Shown one piece after another: positions 1 through 7,642 of a stretch of DNA of 64,000 nucleotides (within the stretch, counting starts at the first letter, position 1; every line of letters begins with the position of its first letter). This DNA comes from Bacillus_BA fengqiuensis. Lineage in GTDB: Bacteria; Bacillota; Bacilli; Bacillales; Bacillaceae_H. Where the stretch lies: assembly GCA_030813035.1 (NCBI GenBank), contig JAUSTV010000002.1; one strand, given 5' to 3'. The notes beneath the pieces are model-generated. The model ran no database searches. It worked only from the letters and a program-made list of their open reading frames with translations, and had not been told where the DNA came from. Made by a program: the position numbers and the translations under genes.

Positions 1-3
1 CGC

Positions 4-45
4 CCTCGTGAAATATTTTAGGAGCCTGTTTTGATCAATATTTTT
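4..45. repeat. Partial copy of the hairpin arm found near the replication origin
   Basis: The core GAGCCTGTTTTGATCAAT and its A/T-rich flank closely match the left arm of the strong hairpin at 17771-17824 near the replicon. Only one arm is present here, so no hairpin forms. It may be a recombination scar or the decayed end of a shared element; the window edge hides the rest. Confidence 0.4.
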
Positions 46-97
46 TATAAACCAACAATTGGGTCTTATACTACTTTCGTTTAAAAAGGTGTGTCAA

Positions 98-205
98 AAA
101 TATAAACGTTTATAAAATATTTTAACCACCTTTTTAAACTTGATTTCACTGGGTTTATAACTTGATAGGTCGTGTTTATAAAGGTATACCTTTATAAACA
201 CAATC
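98..205. other. Candidate resolution (res) site
   Basis: Two dyads sharing the TTTATA core lie just upstream of the resolvase remnant: TATAAACGTTTATA at 101-114 and a perfect 30-base palindrome at 172-201 (core TTTATAAAGGTATACC). A half-site GGGTTTATAAC lies between them at about 151-161. Small serine recombinases bind repeated dyads of this kind upstream of their own gene, so a res site for multimer resolution is the best reading. The assignment rests on the dyads and their position only. Confidence 0.5.
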
Positions 206-257
206 AAATGACCCTGAAAGAGGTGACATATAATTTTAAATAAATTACGACAAATAA

Positions 258-437
258 AAAAGAAAGTCACAGCAAAACGGCGTAGCTTTTGGCCGACCAA
301 AAGCTCAGGTAACAGATGAGTAAGTGTACCATCGATGAAAAGCAGGAGGGATGACAGCTGTTAAGACCATGTAGGAAGTAGGAGTAAAAAAGACGACTTT
401 TTATAAACTTGTCAGGGAGTATGAAAAATTAGCATAG
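258..437 (+). pseudogene. Serine resolvase, C-terminal remnant with in-frame stops
   Basis: One frame reads NGVAFGRPKAQVTDE, then after two stops a stretch around TAVKTM, then after another stop VGVKKTTFYKLVREYEKLA and a final stop at 435-437. This is the end of the catalytic region and the helix-turn-helix of the Tn3/Bin-type serine resolvase family (GRPK hinge, KTTFYK recognition helix). At least three in-frame stops and the loss of the N-terminal catalytic serine region show that it is dead. Together with the dyads upstream it marks an old multimer-resolution or transposon module. Confidence 0.75.
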
Positions 438-474
438 AAATAAATTTATATAATAGGAAGAAACACGTCGAAAA

Positions 475-505
475 GAAGCATCTGCACGTAAGCAGATGCT
501 TTTTC
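475..505 (+). terminator. Rho-independent terminator
   Basis: A nine-base-pair stem (AGCATCTGC pairing with GCAGATGCT) is followed by TTTTTC. It lies about 40 bases after the resolvase remnant and would have ended its transcript. From here to 719 only A/T-rich sequence and the start region of the next gene are seen. Confidence 0.75.
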
Positions 506-719
506 GATAAGGGGGAATATGTTATCATCTTTGCCATTTTGGTAGATTTATATACATATATTTTTGAAAATTTATTACACTGAATTAAACCATTAAAATC
601 ATACTTTAATAATTCAGGAGAAGCAGTATGTTTTCGTTCACAATCATTTAAATTGTTAATAAGAAGATAAAAATGTTAAAATTTGTGTGTGAAATAACTA
701 ACTTGGAGGAGGATAATTT

Positions 720-1187
720 GTGTCCCAGGTGATATCAAGAATCGAAAAAAAGAAGAGAGAAAGAAAAGAAATATTCATACGGGCGATTATCACTTTTATT
801 GCTTCCCTTCTAGTTAATACCTTAGTAGGTCGATTATTTTCAGATAACGATTCATCGTATTTTACGTTCCCTTTCGTTTTTTCATTAATATACGCTTTAA
901 TTAGTTTTAAAGATTCGTCAGGATTTTTTAAAGGGCTAACATGTGGCTTAGTAGCATTAGTACCTGGACTTATCCTTTTTTTAGCCAATCCAACAGGAGT
1001 ATATTTTTTTCATTTAATCATGTTTCTAGTGATTGCATGGGGGCAAAATGATCTGTGGCGCAAAAAGGAAATAAGTAATTATTATACAGATTTAATCCAA
1101 AAGATATCGAAGAAAACGAAGGAGAATGTCCAAACAAAAACCAGACAAATTCATATAAATATAAAGTCGAAAGACGTAAAAAAATAA
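720..1187 (+). CDS. Hypothetical membrane protein, 155 aa
   Basis: The GTG start at 720 is preceded by GGAGGA (706-711). The product has a strongly basic N-terminus (KKKRERK), about four hydrophobic segments between residues 20 and 110 (IITFIASLLVNTLV, FPFVFSLIYALISF, GLVALVPGLILFLA, FHLIMFLVIAWG) and a basic, probably coiled C-terminal tail of about 45 residues. It should sit in the membrane with both charged ends in the cytoplasm. I do not recognise the family. It is followed by its own terminator and stands alone between two decayed regions. Confidence 0.6.
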   Translation: MSQVISRIEKKKRERKEIFIRAIITFIASLLVNTLVGRLFSDNDSSYFTFPFVFSLIYALISFKDSSGFFKGLTCGLVALVPGLILFLANPTGVYFFHLIMFLVIAWGQNDLWRKKEISNYYTDLIQKISKKTKENVQTKTRQIHINIKSKDVKK

Positions 1188-1250
1188 TATCCCTTTACAA
1201 ATATTAAAGGTTACTCCTCTGACAACTTCTTCCGTTAACTTGATAAGCAA

Positions 1251-1286
1251 ACGTCCCAATAGGGTAAACTTATTGGGACGTTTTTG
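1251..1286 (+). terminator. Rho-independent terminator
   Basis: An eleven-base-pair stem (ACGTCCCAATA with TATTGGGACGT) with a nine-base loop is followed by a T run. It closes the gene for the 155-aa membrane protein. Confidence 0.85.
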
Positions 1287-1594
1287 ATTTTCGCGAAAAT
1301 TCCATAATTATAGTGTCTCAAATGACTTATCCCAAATTTAAAATAAAGTCTGATCATTTATAAAAATTCTAATCGTTTGTAGAAGTTTGATCCAAAACCT
1401 GTTTCGTTTATACAATTTTTTTCTTTTTGACCCGTATTAATGTCGAAAGAAAATAAATTTGTTTAAAAACACCATCCATGTTATTCCACTAAAGGGCCCT
1501 TTAGTGGAATAAGAGGAAAGGTCTCAATCTCAATTTTAATAGACATTTGGATTTGCATACTGTATAGAATGAGCAGAAATATATTAGAGGTGGA
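1287..1594. other. Gene-free stretch with a perfect 32-base palindrome
   Basis: No supported gene is seen in this A/T-rich stretch. It carries a perfect palindrome at 1481-1512 (half-site TTATTCCACTAAAGGG). It has no loop and no T run, so it is not a terminator; it could be a protein-binding site, a joined pair of element ends or a recombination site. Confidence 0.7.
1481..1512. repeat. Perfect 32-base palindrome
   Basis: The half-site TTATTCCACTAAAGGG is followed directly by its exact reverse complement, centred between 1496 and 1497. It lies upstream of the truncated racemase-like gene. Two abutted inverted repeats of a mobile element, or a large operator, would both look like this; nothing nearby decides between them. 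Confidence 0.8.
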
Positions 1595-1921
1595 ATGGAA
1601 TTGAGAAAAAGATTAGGATGCTTACACGCCCATTATTCGAATATAGAATATATAGAAAATGCACTTTCCCCATTTAACATTGAATTAATACATTTTGTTG
1701 ACCCAGCTTTAATGTATCGAGTTACATCAGATGAAAATTTCCAAGAATCAGATGCTCAAATTAAAGTTAAAGAGCAAATAGAATGGATTGCCCAATGTAA
1801 TGTTGATGCTATCCTTATTATTACTTACAACTTTAGTTTACATAGCACTGAATTCCCGACAATGAAAAAAGGCAATACCAACTGTTTATGGTATTGCCAA
1901 TCAATACTTAATAACGTGTAA
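1595..1921 (+). pseudogene. Asp/Glu racemase-like protein, truncated
   Basis: The ATG at 1595 follows AGAGGTGG. Residues 1-75 look like the N-terminal half of an Asp/Glu/hydantoin racemase-like protein (KRLGCLHAHYSNIEYIENA, then HFVDPALMYR, then EQIEWIAQCNVDAILI). After about residue 80 the likeness stops and the frame runs into the stem-loop at 1865-1898, which is the terminator of the opposing kinase gene, so the last 25 residues are an accident. A full-length family member would be about 200 residues or more, with a second catalytic cysteine. Probably non-functional. Confidence 0.6.
1865..1898 (-). terminator. Terminator of the histidine kinase gene
   Basis: A ten-base-pair stem (TGGCAATACC side at 1889-1898, GGTATTGCC side at 1871-1880) is followed on the minus strand by a run of six T. 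It lies 37 bases past the kinase stop codon and overlaps the 3' end of the truncated racemase reading frame. Confidence 0.8.
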
Positions 1922-1934
1922 TTTATTTTCTAAG

Positions 1935-3170
1935 TTATTTTGTTAAATGAGACTGAGGCACCGTAGGCAAAATAACTTCCACCGTGGTTCCCTCATTTAC
2001 TTTACTTGAGATCTTTAATTCTCCATCATGGTTTTCAATAATTTTATAGCTTGTCATTAACCCCAAACCTGTTCCTTTTTCTTTTGTTGTATAAAAAGGT
2101 TCACCAAGTGTTAGAAGTCGGTCTTCCGGAATACCATGGCCTTGATCAATAAAATAAATGGATACTTTGTCTTTTTCCTTTCCCTTTACTTTTACATCAA
2201 TCATTCCGCCATTCGGCATCGCTTCAATGGCATTCTTTAGAATATTAATAAACACTTGTTTTAATTGATTTTCTTCACACACAATCGTAGGAATATCTGA
2301 TTCAAATTCTACAAAGATTTGAATATTTTTCATGATAGCTTGGGTATTGATGAGAGTCACGATATCTTTTATTAAACTTTTTATTTCTTTTTCTTTGAAT
2401 ACAACAGCTGTCGGTTTGGCTAATACTAAGAATTCACTAATAATAAGATTAATTCTTTCTAACTCCGATAATATGAGATTGAAATATTCTTCTTCACTTG
2501 TATATTTGGATTTGAATAACTGAATAAATCCTTTGATGGAAGTAAGAGGATTCCGAATTTCATGAGCAATCCCCGCAGCCATTTGTCCTACAAGCGCCAG
2601 TTTTTCTGATTTTTGAAGGAGACTCTCTGTTGTATTCTTTTTATCAGTAATGTCCCTAAAAATTGATAATATTGCCTCTTTGCCCTCATATATAATGGAA
2701 CGACTGGAGACTTCAACGAAAATGACTTTTCCGTCCAAGCGTATTAATTTTTGCTCTACATTACTAGTTGGTGTGTTTTCTTCACAAAGCTGTCTTAATC
2801 GTTTCCTTGCTATCTCTTGATAACTGGCATCAACAAAGTGGTAGATGGAGTTGCCTAAAATCTCATCCTTCCTATGGGCGCCAAGTATATTTTCCCCAGA
2901 TTGATTTGCATAAAGGATTATATTTTGATCGTGGATGATGATAGACTCAGGCAACGTTTCAATTAATTGTTTATAATTCTCTTCACTTGCTTTCATTCTC
3001 TCTGCATAAAACTTCATGTTGTCATATTGTCTGCCTATAAACCAAGCTATGGCAACTGCTATTAATAAATCAATGACTTCTCTTTTTAAAGGTTCGCCTA
3101 AAAATAGAAATTGAATTAAAGCAAAAATAATTGCGATACTTATAAAAGTGACTTGACCTGTTTTTTTCAT
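1935..3170 (-). CDS. PAS-containing sporulation-type histidine kinase (orphan)
   Basis: A 411-residue membrane sensor kinase. Two hydrophobic segments at about 7-24 and 33-46 form a short anchor. A PAS domain spans about 62-178. The HisKA H-box is AGIAHEIRNPLTSIKGF with the phospho-accepting histidine near 203. The HATPase domain has its N-box at NILKNAIEAM (Asn about 313), then DQGHGIP and GTGLGL. This H-box and layout are those of the Bacillus kinases that feed phosphate to Spo0F (KinA to KinE type). No response regulator is adjacent, and a Spo0E-like phosphatase gene lies upstream on the same strand. I infer input to the host sporulation phosphorelay or a related decision. A similar orphan kinase lies at 54467-55771. 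Confidence 0.85.
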   Translation of the reverse strand: MKKTGQVTFISIAIIFALIQFLFLGEPLKREVIDLLIAVAIAWFIGRQYDNMKFYAERMKASEENYKQLIETLPESIIIHDQNIILYANQSGENILGAHRKDEILGNSIYHFVDASYQEIARKRLRQLCEENTPTSNVEQKLIRLDGKVIFVEVSSRSIIYEGKEAILSIFRDITDKKNTTESLLQKSEKLALVGQMAAGIAHEIRNPLTSIKGFIQLFKSKYTSEEEYFNLILSELERINLIISEFLVLAKPTAVVFKEKEIKSLIKDIVTLINTQAIMKNIQIFVEFESDIPTIVCEENQLKQVFINILKNAIEAMPNGGMIDVKVKGKEKDKVSIYFIDQGHGIPEDRLLTLGEPFYTTKEKGTGLGLMTSYKIIENHDGELKISSKVNEGTTVEVILPTVPQSHLTK

Positions 3171-3340
3171 GAAAGGTTCCTCTTGAGTGATAGTTACATA
3201 AAGAACATAATACTATGAAAAGGGATAAAATTTAACCTAAATCTTACCTTATTCCGATCCTCTGAAAAAATCTTTTTAGTTTCTATAATTAATGTATATT
3301 CCCTACATTTCTAATTAACATAATGGTTTTTATATAATAT

Positions 3341-3505
3341 TCATTGACTTTGTAAGTAAGAAAGTCTATTAAGGAGATCATCTAACTGCTGACTTACCTG
3401 AATAACTTTTGGTGATGTTAGGCCATATTGATCTCCAAGAAGAATCATTTCTTCTCTTTTTTGCTCAATTTGAACATACAAAACTTCAGGTAGATTTTGC
3501 ATCAT
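3341..3505 (-). CDS. Spo0E-family aspartyl-phosphate phosphatase
   Basis: A 54-residue protein (MMQNLPEVLYVQIEQKREEM and on). The C-terminal half has the family signature SQQLDDLLNRL after an N-terminal helix of EQKREEMILL type. Spo0E-like proteins of 50-85 residues remove phosphate from Spo0A~P and so delay sporulation. A double ATG at 3503-3505 and 3500-3502 follows AAGGGG on the minus strand. It is on the same strand as, and upstream of, the orphan kinase, about 170 bases apart, so the two could be co-expressed. Function is inferred from the signature only. Confidence 0.8.
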   Translation of the reverse strand: MMQNLPEVLYVQIEQKREEMILLGDQYGLTSPKVIQVSQQLDDLLNRLSYLQSQ

Positions 3506-3581
3506 TACTTTAACCCCTTACTACTTTTTATAATTAAACACATAAAGTAAATTTTACAGAAAATAGGGGGTTAAATCTATA

Positions 3582-3686
3582 TTAATTTGTTTTTTTAAAT
3601 AACCAATTTAAAATCCATATAGTAACAATTGGCTGGAATACTAACTCTATCCCTTCATCAGTTACACTAGCATTGTTAAATCCCAA
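3582..3686 (-). other. Short reading frame of unknown status
   Basis: From a TTG at 3686 the minus strand encodes 34 residues ending in a hydrophobic stretch (FQPIVTIWILNWLF) and KKTN. There is no convincing ribosome-binding site, and a stop lies just upstream. It is more likely a fragment of a lost membrane-protein gene than a gene. The rest of 3506-3878 holds only the stem-loop at 3810-3839. Confidence 0.2.
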
Positions 3687-3809
3687 TCCGTCCCATTAAT
3701 ACCATGGATGATAAATGAATAGCATCCAATACATTGAGCAAAATACAAGCGACGCCGTGAGGCATCAGGTTGTTTATCCAACTTCACCTATGTATGTTTA
3801 ATTCTTTTT

Positions 3810-3839
3810 AAAACTCCCCTAACAGGACAGAGGAGTTTT
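3810..3839. terminator. Possible bidirectional stem-loop terminator
   Basis: The stem AAAACTCC with GGAGTTTT has a loop of about ten bases and A/T tracts on both sides. It could end transcripts of the decayed minus-strand gene at 3879-4097. Confidence 0.5.
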
Positions 3840-3878
3840 AATGCAACATAGTATCCTTTATAAAAAGAAAAAATACAC

Positions 3879-4097
3879 TTAAACTATTCTTTTATCAAAA
3901 ATACGTACATAACGTATGGAAGAGGTATTTATAAGCTGGGTTCCTTTGTCCGTTTTCGCAATAAGATACTTACGGTTTTCCACTCTTTCTAATACCTCTT
4001 ATAAAACATCTTCGGTTTTGATATTCGGCTTTTTTATCACTTTTTCCCATTTTACATCGGTCTCGAGAGTATAACACACGGTAAATTCTTTCAACAA
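3879..4097 (-). pseudogene. Small unknown protein gene with one in-frame stop
   Basis: On the minus strand, TTG starts at 4097 or 4094 follow AAAGGGAGA. The frame reads KEFTVCYTLETDVKWEKVIK, then KPNIKTEDVL, a TAA, and then EVLERVENRKYLIAKTDKG to a stop at 3879-3881, 73 codons in all. The amphipathic, evenly coding-like composition on both sides of the stop argues for one former gene of about 71 residues broken by a nonsense change. The family is not recognised. Confidence 0.5.
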
Positions 4098-4130
4098 ATA
4101 AATCTCCCTTTCTTTTACTTCTGTAAGTTT

Positions 4131-4424
4131 CTATAATCTATTTTTTCTAAAAATATTGGGTACACATGAAATAAAGATCCATATAGATAAAACTAAAGAT
4201 ATTACCCCGAGTGCTTTGTCCAGAAAACCACCTGTTGTCTTCATAAATAATTTATGAATTCCAAATGTCAAGCCTACGACAATTAGTATGAGATCATATA
4301 TATTAGTTTTAATTTTTACCCGCTCCCTCAGACTGTTCTATATAATGATTCGAAAACAGTCCTTTATTTTAGGGGTTAAATCTTCAAGAGTAACTGTAAT
4401 TTCAAAATATAGATCAGTATCCAC
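4131..4424 (-). pseudogene. Small two-helix membrane protein frame with an in-frame stop
   Basis: A single minus-strand frame runs from a GTG at 4424 (VDTDLYFEITVTLEDLTPK) to a TAG at 4338-4340, then on without another stop to 4131. The second part encodes two membrane helices (LILIVVGLTFGIHKLF and LGVISLVLSIWIFISCV) and a basic tail. The second part has GGGAG but no ATG, GTG or TTG behind it; only an ATT at 4313 fits. Either a broken gene of about 97 residues or two tiny coupled ones. It lies next to another nonsense-broken small gene. Confidence 0.4.
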
Positions 4425-4682
4425 GATTTTTCAATGCCTATTTTATACTAATCTAGTTACTACCAAGTTTTTTTAATGACAATCAAAAAATCGGCTAATG
4501 TAAATTTGCAATACAAACGTCATGTCTAGTGAATTTTTTAAGGTTGCTGTAAAGGTTGCAACATTATCATTTACTATGTAAGAAACGTAATAGAATTAGC
4601 ATAAATGTTACCCATTCTTTCAATGAAATTCCAATCCTCTATGCTACGATAATGTCATGTAGTTTTTGGGGAGGTATTTTTT
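4425..4682. other. Upstream region of the SleB-like gene
   Basis: A/T-rich sequence with no supported gene. It must hold the promoter of the hydrolase at 4683; a TACGATAATG stretch near 4646 is a possible -10 region, but I could not assign a sigma factor. Confidence 0.4.
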
Positions 4683-5528
4683 ATGAAAAAAACAAGCATG
4701 AAAAAGTGGGCATTTGCTTCTGCAGCAACTTTAACGTTTCTAGCAGCACAAGGAACAGCAGAAGCAGCAGCTCCACATAAAGTGGTGAAAGGAGACACTT
4801 TATGGGAGCTTGGCAACCAACACGGGGTAACAGTTGATGAATTAAAAAAAGTAAATAATCGTCAAAATGATATGATATATATTGATGAAACATTAACCAT
4901 TCCTGATCATACAGGATTCCAAGCAGTCAGTCCTGCTATACATAAAGTAGCAACAGGAGATACATTATTCAACATTGCGAAACAACATGGAGTAACAGTG
5001 GAAGGACTAAAAGCAGCGAATCATCTGCAAAATGATACAATTTATATTGGACAAACTTTAACTATTGGAAATGGTTCGTCTTCCGCTGAAGCACAAATGA
5101 GTCAACTTGCTGCACCGGCAGTAAATCAGCAGCCAGCTCCAGCTCAGTCTTCTGCTATTTCAGCTGAAGACAAAGACTTACTGTCCAGATTAGTAGAGGC
5201 AGAAGCGAAAGGGGAGCCGTATCAAGGAAAAGTAGCCGTAGCGATGGTTGTATTAAATCGCGTTGCTTCTCCGGAGTTCCCAAATTCTATCCATGATGTC
5301 ATCTATCAGCAGCTAGGGAACGGTGGTTATCAATTTACACCTGTAGGCAATGGAGCGATTAATCAGCCTGCATCTGATGAGTCAAAACGAGCGGTGGATG
5401 AAGCATTAGCCAATCAAAATCATACAAATGATGCTCTTTATTTCTATAACCCACAAATAGCAACGAATGATTGGGTAAAAACACAACAAGTAACAGCCGT
5501 TATTGGCAACCATGTATTTGCCAAATAA
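4683..5528 (+). CDS. SleB-like cell-wall hydrolase with two LysM domains
   Basis: A 281-residue secreted protein. The signal peptide ends near AEAAAP (about residue 30). LysM 1 spans about 32-74 (HKVVKGDTLWELGNQHGVTV) and LysM 2 about 87-128 (HKVATGDTLFNIAKQHGVTV). An Ala/Pro/Gln linker leads to a Hydrolase_2 (SleB/CwlJ) domain at about 160-281, with the acidic motif VEAEAKGEPYQGKVAVAMVVLNRV that holds the presumed catalytic Glu. SleB-type enzymes are lytic transglycosylases acting on spore cortex or wall peptidoglycan. The ATG has GGAGGT eight bases upstream. A paralogue with one LysM lies at 60988-61587. Spore cortex or vegetative wall action cannot be told apart from sequence. Confidence 0.9.
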   Translation: MKKTSMKKWAFASAATLTFLAAQGTAEAAAPHKVVKGDTLWELGNQHGVTVDELKKVNNRQNDMIYIDETLTIPDHTGFQAVSPAIHKVATGDTLFNIAKQHGVTVEGLKAANHLQNDTIYIGQTLTIGNGSSSAEAQMSQLAAPAVNQQPAPAQSSAISAEDKDLLSRLVEAEAKGEPYQGKVAVAMVVLNRVASPEFPNSIHDVIYQQLGNGGYQFTPVGNGAINQPASDESKRAVDEALANQNHTNDALYFYNPQIATNDWVKTQQVTAVIGNHVFAK

Positions 5529-5695
5529 CGATTAGGTTCTGGTGCAAAAACTATTCGCTAGAAACATAGGATGTTAGTTTCCTGTAAATGGATGCTGACA
5601 AATACTAACGATGTTCCCCTATTCTGTTCCCATGCTTGGTTTTTATAGTAAAAGGATAACGAACGGGGACGGGATTCCTTTGAGGAGGTAACAGG

Positions 5696-6310
5696 GTGGA
5701 GACGATTGAAAAGGCTTATACAACAAAAGAGATTAGCACGACATTAGGAATTGGAGACTCGACGTTAAAAAAATGGTGTTTGTCCCTTGAGAAGAACGAG
5801 TACCCTTTCACCAGGAATGACCAAAATCAGCGTTTATTCCTGGAGAAGGATTTGGTGGTCTTGAAGCTTCTCCAAACAATGGTCCAGACGAATAATTTTT
5901 CGGTGGAGAACGCCGGGATGTTGATTGCATCAAAGTTTAAAGAGAGTGGGTTCCCAAACGGGGCGGGTGGTATTCCTGTTATAAGAGTAGAGGAACAGGA
6001 TGAAAAAAGGCGTTCTTATGAGGTCGTTCAGAAGCCTGCGGCCATCATTCAATATCAGGAAGCATACATACAGGAACAGAGAGCATTTAACCAGGTGTTA
6101 CTGGAGTCTATGCGGGAACAAAAGGAGTTCAACCAGGCGTTACTGGAACGATTAGAAAAGCAGGAAAAATCTATACAAGAAGGGCTACATACACGTGATG
6201 GAGAACTCACTCAGTCTATCCAGGGACTTCAACAGCAACTCCAACAATTGACAATACAGACGCAGGAAAAGAGAAAGCAGCGCAAAGGACTATTCAAATG
6301 GTTGAGTTAA
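5696..6310 (+). CDS. MerR-like DNA-binding protein with coiled coil (DUF3967 type)
   Basis: The GTG start follows GAGGAGG. The 204-residue product begins with a MerR-type winged helix (residues 6-75: YTTKEISTTLGIGDSTLKKW, then FLEKDLVVLKLLQ). A long Gln/Glu-rich coiled coil follows, ending in RKQRKGLFKWLS. The layout resembles RacA and the DUF3967 proteins often coded next to plasmid replication genes. I infer a DNA-binding maintenance or segregation protein that could touch the membrane through the basic-aromatic tail. The last 50 codons and the downstream 110 bases are repeated at 7021-7285. Confidence 0.7.
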   Translation: METIEKAYTTKEISTTLGIGDSTLKKWCLSLEKNEYPFTRNDQNQRLFLEKDLVVLKLLQTMVQTNNFSVENAGMLIASKFKESGFPNGAGGIPVIRVEEQDEKRRSYEVVQKPAAIIQYQEAYIQEQRAFNQVLLESMREQKEFNQALLERLEKQEKSIQEGLHTRDGELTQSIQGLQQQLQQLTIQTQEKRKQRKGLFKWLS

Positions 6311-6425
6311 GCAGAGGCATAGCAAAAGCAAAGCTATGTCTTTTTCTTTTGAACATTCAAGACGACAAAGAGCTCCTTCTCTTAAAAATGAATGCCGATA
6401 AAAAAGGTTGGGTACCTAAATAAAG
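6159..6425 (+). repeat. Direct repeat, copy 1 (3' part of DUF3967 gene and its terminator)
   Basis: From the codons for KQEKSIQEGL through the stop, terminator and as far as GGGTACCTAAA the sequence matches 7021-7285 at roughly 80 percent by eye, with small indels. The match passes well beyond the stop codon, so it is a DNA duplication and not convergent protein sequence. Confidence 0.85.
6313..6348 (+). terminator. Rho-independent terminator
   Basis: The stem GGCATAGC with GCTATGTC is followed by TTTTTCTTTT, directly after the DUF3967 stop codon. Confidence 0.75.
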
Positions 6426-6618
6426 TGGACCCCTTGTAAAGACAATTAAAAAAAGTATTGTGGGGCTGATTATAATCACTTTTGATCAATTATTTAAATA
6501 AAGAACCAGGAGTAAAGGCGATCAACATGTTTTGGAGAAGAGGATCAGGACCGACTACATAGATTAGAAACGGTTAATAGGAAGGAGAAAAGAAAAGGAA
6601 GGAATATTCGCCCGATAT

Positions 6619-6909
6619 TTGGAAGTATATACACCAGAGGAAGTTTTGAAAGAAGCTCAAGAATACATTCCATCCCTTTGTTCCCATTCAGATGTCCTCC
6701 GTAAGTTGAACAAAATGAAGCTTCCACAACCCGTCATAAACGCTCTCATTTATTACGTGCTTGCCACGAACAATCAAAAACTCATAACTAATCAACTATT
6801 GGTGTTAGCTGATTTATGTAGAAAATTCAACATAAAGAATGCCAAGGAAGCTATTACATTCTTTAAACAGTACTATTCATATCATACTCAAATGAGTCAA
6901 GAAGGTTAA
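6619..6909 (+). pseudogene. DnaB/DnaD-like replication protein C-terminal fragment
   Basis: The frame contains YIPSLCSHSDVLRKLNKMKL followed by LPQPVINALIYYVLATNNQKL and KEAITFFKQYY. This matches the helical DDBH2-type domain of DnaB/DnaD primosomal proteins (a VINxLIxYVL helix, then a helix running into an xEAIxFxK motif). There is no ribosome-binding site before the TTG at 6619; an in-frame stop lies at 6565-6567 and the region before it reads better in another frame, so the N-terminal part seems lost or frameshifted. It sits inside the duplication that separates the two DUF3967 copies. Function, if any, would be helicase loading at a plasmid origin. Confidence 0.5.
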
Positions 6910-6974
6910 AATCGATTTTCCTTAAAAAAAGGGTAAACTGGCTCTGTTTGATGACTTAATGGGGAGGAGTTTTC

Positions 6975-7175
6975 GTGAGAAATCATGATAAAAAGAAAAA
7001 AAATTTACTGAAACGGTTTAAAAATCAGGGAAAATATATACAAGAAGGGCTAAATACACGTGACGGAGAACTCACGCAATCTACCCGTGAACTTCAGCAG
7101 CAACTCAAACAATTAGACATACAAACGCAGGAAAAGGGAAAGCAGCGCAAAGGACTATTCAAATGGTTTAGTTAA
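6975..7175 (+). CDS. Truncated DUF3967 paralogue, 66 aa
   Basis: A GTG start preceded by GGGGAGGAG opens a frame whose residues 17-66 (QGKYIQEGLNTRDGELTQST and on to GLFKWFS) copy the coiled-coil tail of the 204-residue protein. The DNA-binding head is missing. Because it has its own ribosome-binding site and an intact tail and terminator, it could be translated and compete with the full-length protein, but it may simply be debris. Confidence 0.45.
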   Translation: MRNHDKKKKNLLKRFKNQGKYIQEGLNTRDGELTQSTRELQQQLKQLDIQTQEKGKQRKGLFKWFS

Positions 7176-7285
7176 GCAGAGGTATAGCAACAACTATGTC
7201 TTTTTCTTTTGAAAATTCGAGATGAGAAAGATCTCCTACTCTTAAAAATGAGTACCCATTTAGAAAAAAGTTGAGTACCTAAAGG
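7021..7285 (+). repeat. Direct repeat, copy 2
   Basis: Counterpart of 6159-6425. It includes a matching terminator (AGGTATAG with CTATGTCT, then TTTTTC, at about 7177-7212) and ends at the same GAGTACCTAAA boundary. The sequence from 7286 to 7642 shows no supported gene, apart from a TATAAT at 7603-7608 that may serve the next gene. Confidence 0.85.
7177..7212 (+). terminator. Rho-independent terminator (duplicated copy)
   Basis: A shorter version of the stem at 6313, followed by the same TTTTTCTTTT tract. Confidence 0.6.
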
Positions 7286-7642
7286 ATACCCATCCTATTG
7301 TTTCTCATTATTTTGTTGACATAAGTGGGAATTATCATGAGTAGTAAACATAATTGTAAAAGGGAAGAAAAAGAAGTTTAATCAAGATATCCGGCTTGTT
7401 CCACCCAGTTATTAATTTTATCCTCATTTTTTCCTTTTTACGTTTCTGATTTGGATAATGTAAAACCTAGAATGAGTTATTCAATCAAACCTTATGTTAA
7501 AATAAAAGGATACTTCAAAGGGTGGAAAGTAATCAAATGGAGCCAAAGATTTACTCTCCATTTTCTAATGCTAGCACTTTATAACTCTGTGACTTTCAAA
7601 AGTATAATAGCGGATCAAAACAGCTTAGGAGCGGGAATAAAT

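Noticed and set aside
698..988. 96-codon minus-strand frame
   Set aside because: It lies opposite the 155-aa membrane protein gene, which has a clear GGAGGA site and coherent membrane segments.
4288..4476. 62-codon plus-strand frame
   Set aside because: No start signals, and the opposite strand carries a better coding-like frame with membrane helices.
7451..7642. 64-codon N-terminal extension of the DUF4317 protein
   Set aside because: The ATG at 7643 has a ribosome-binding site and the normal family start; a TATAAT lies inside the extension.
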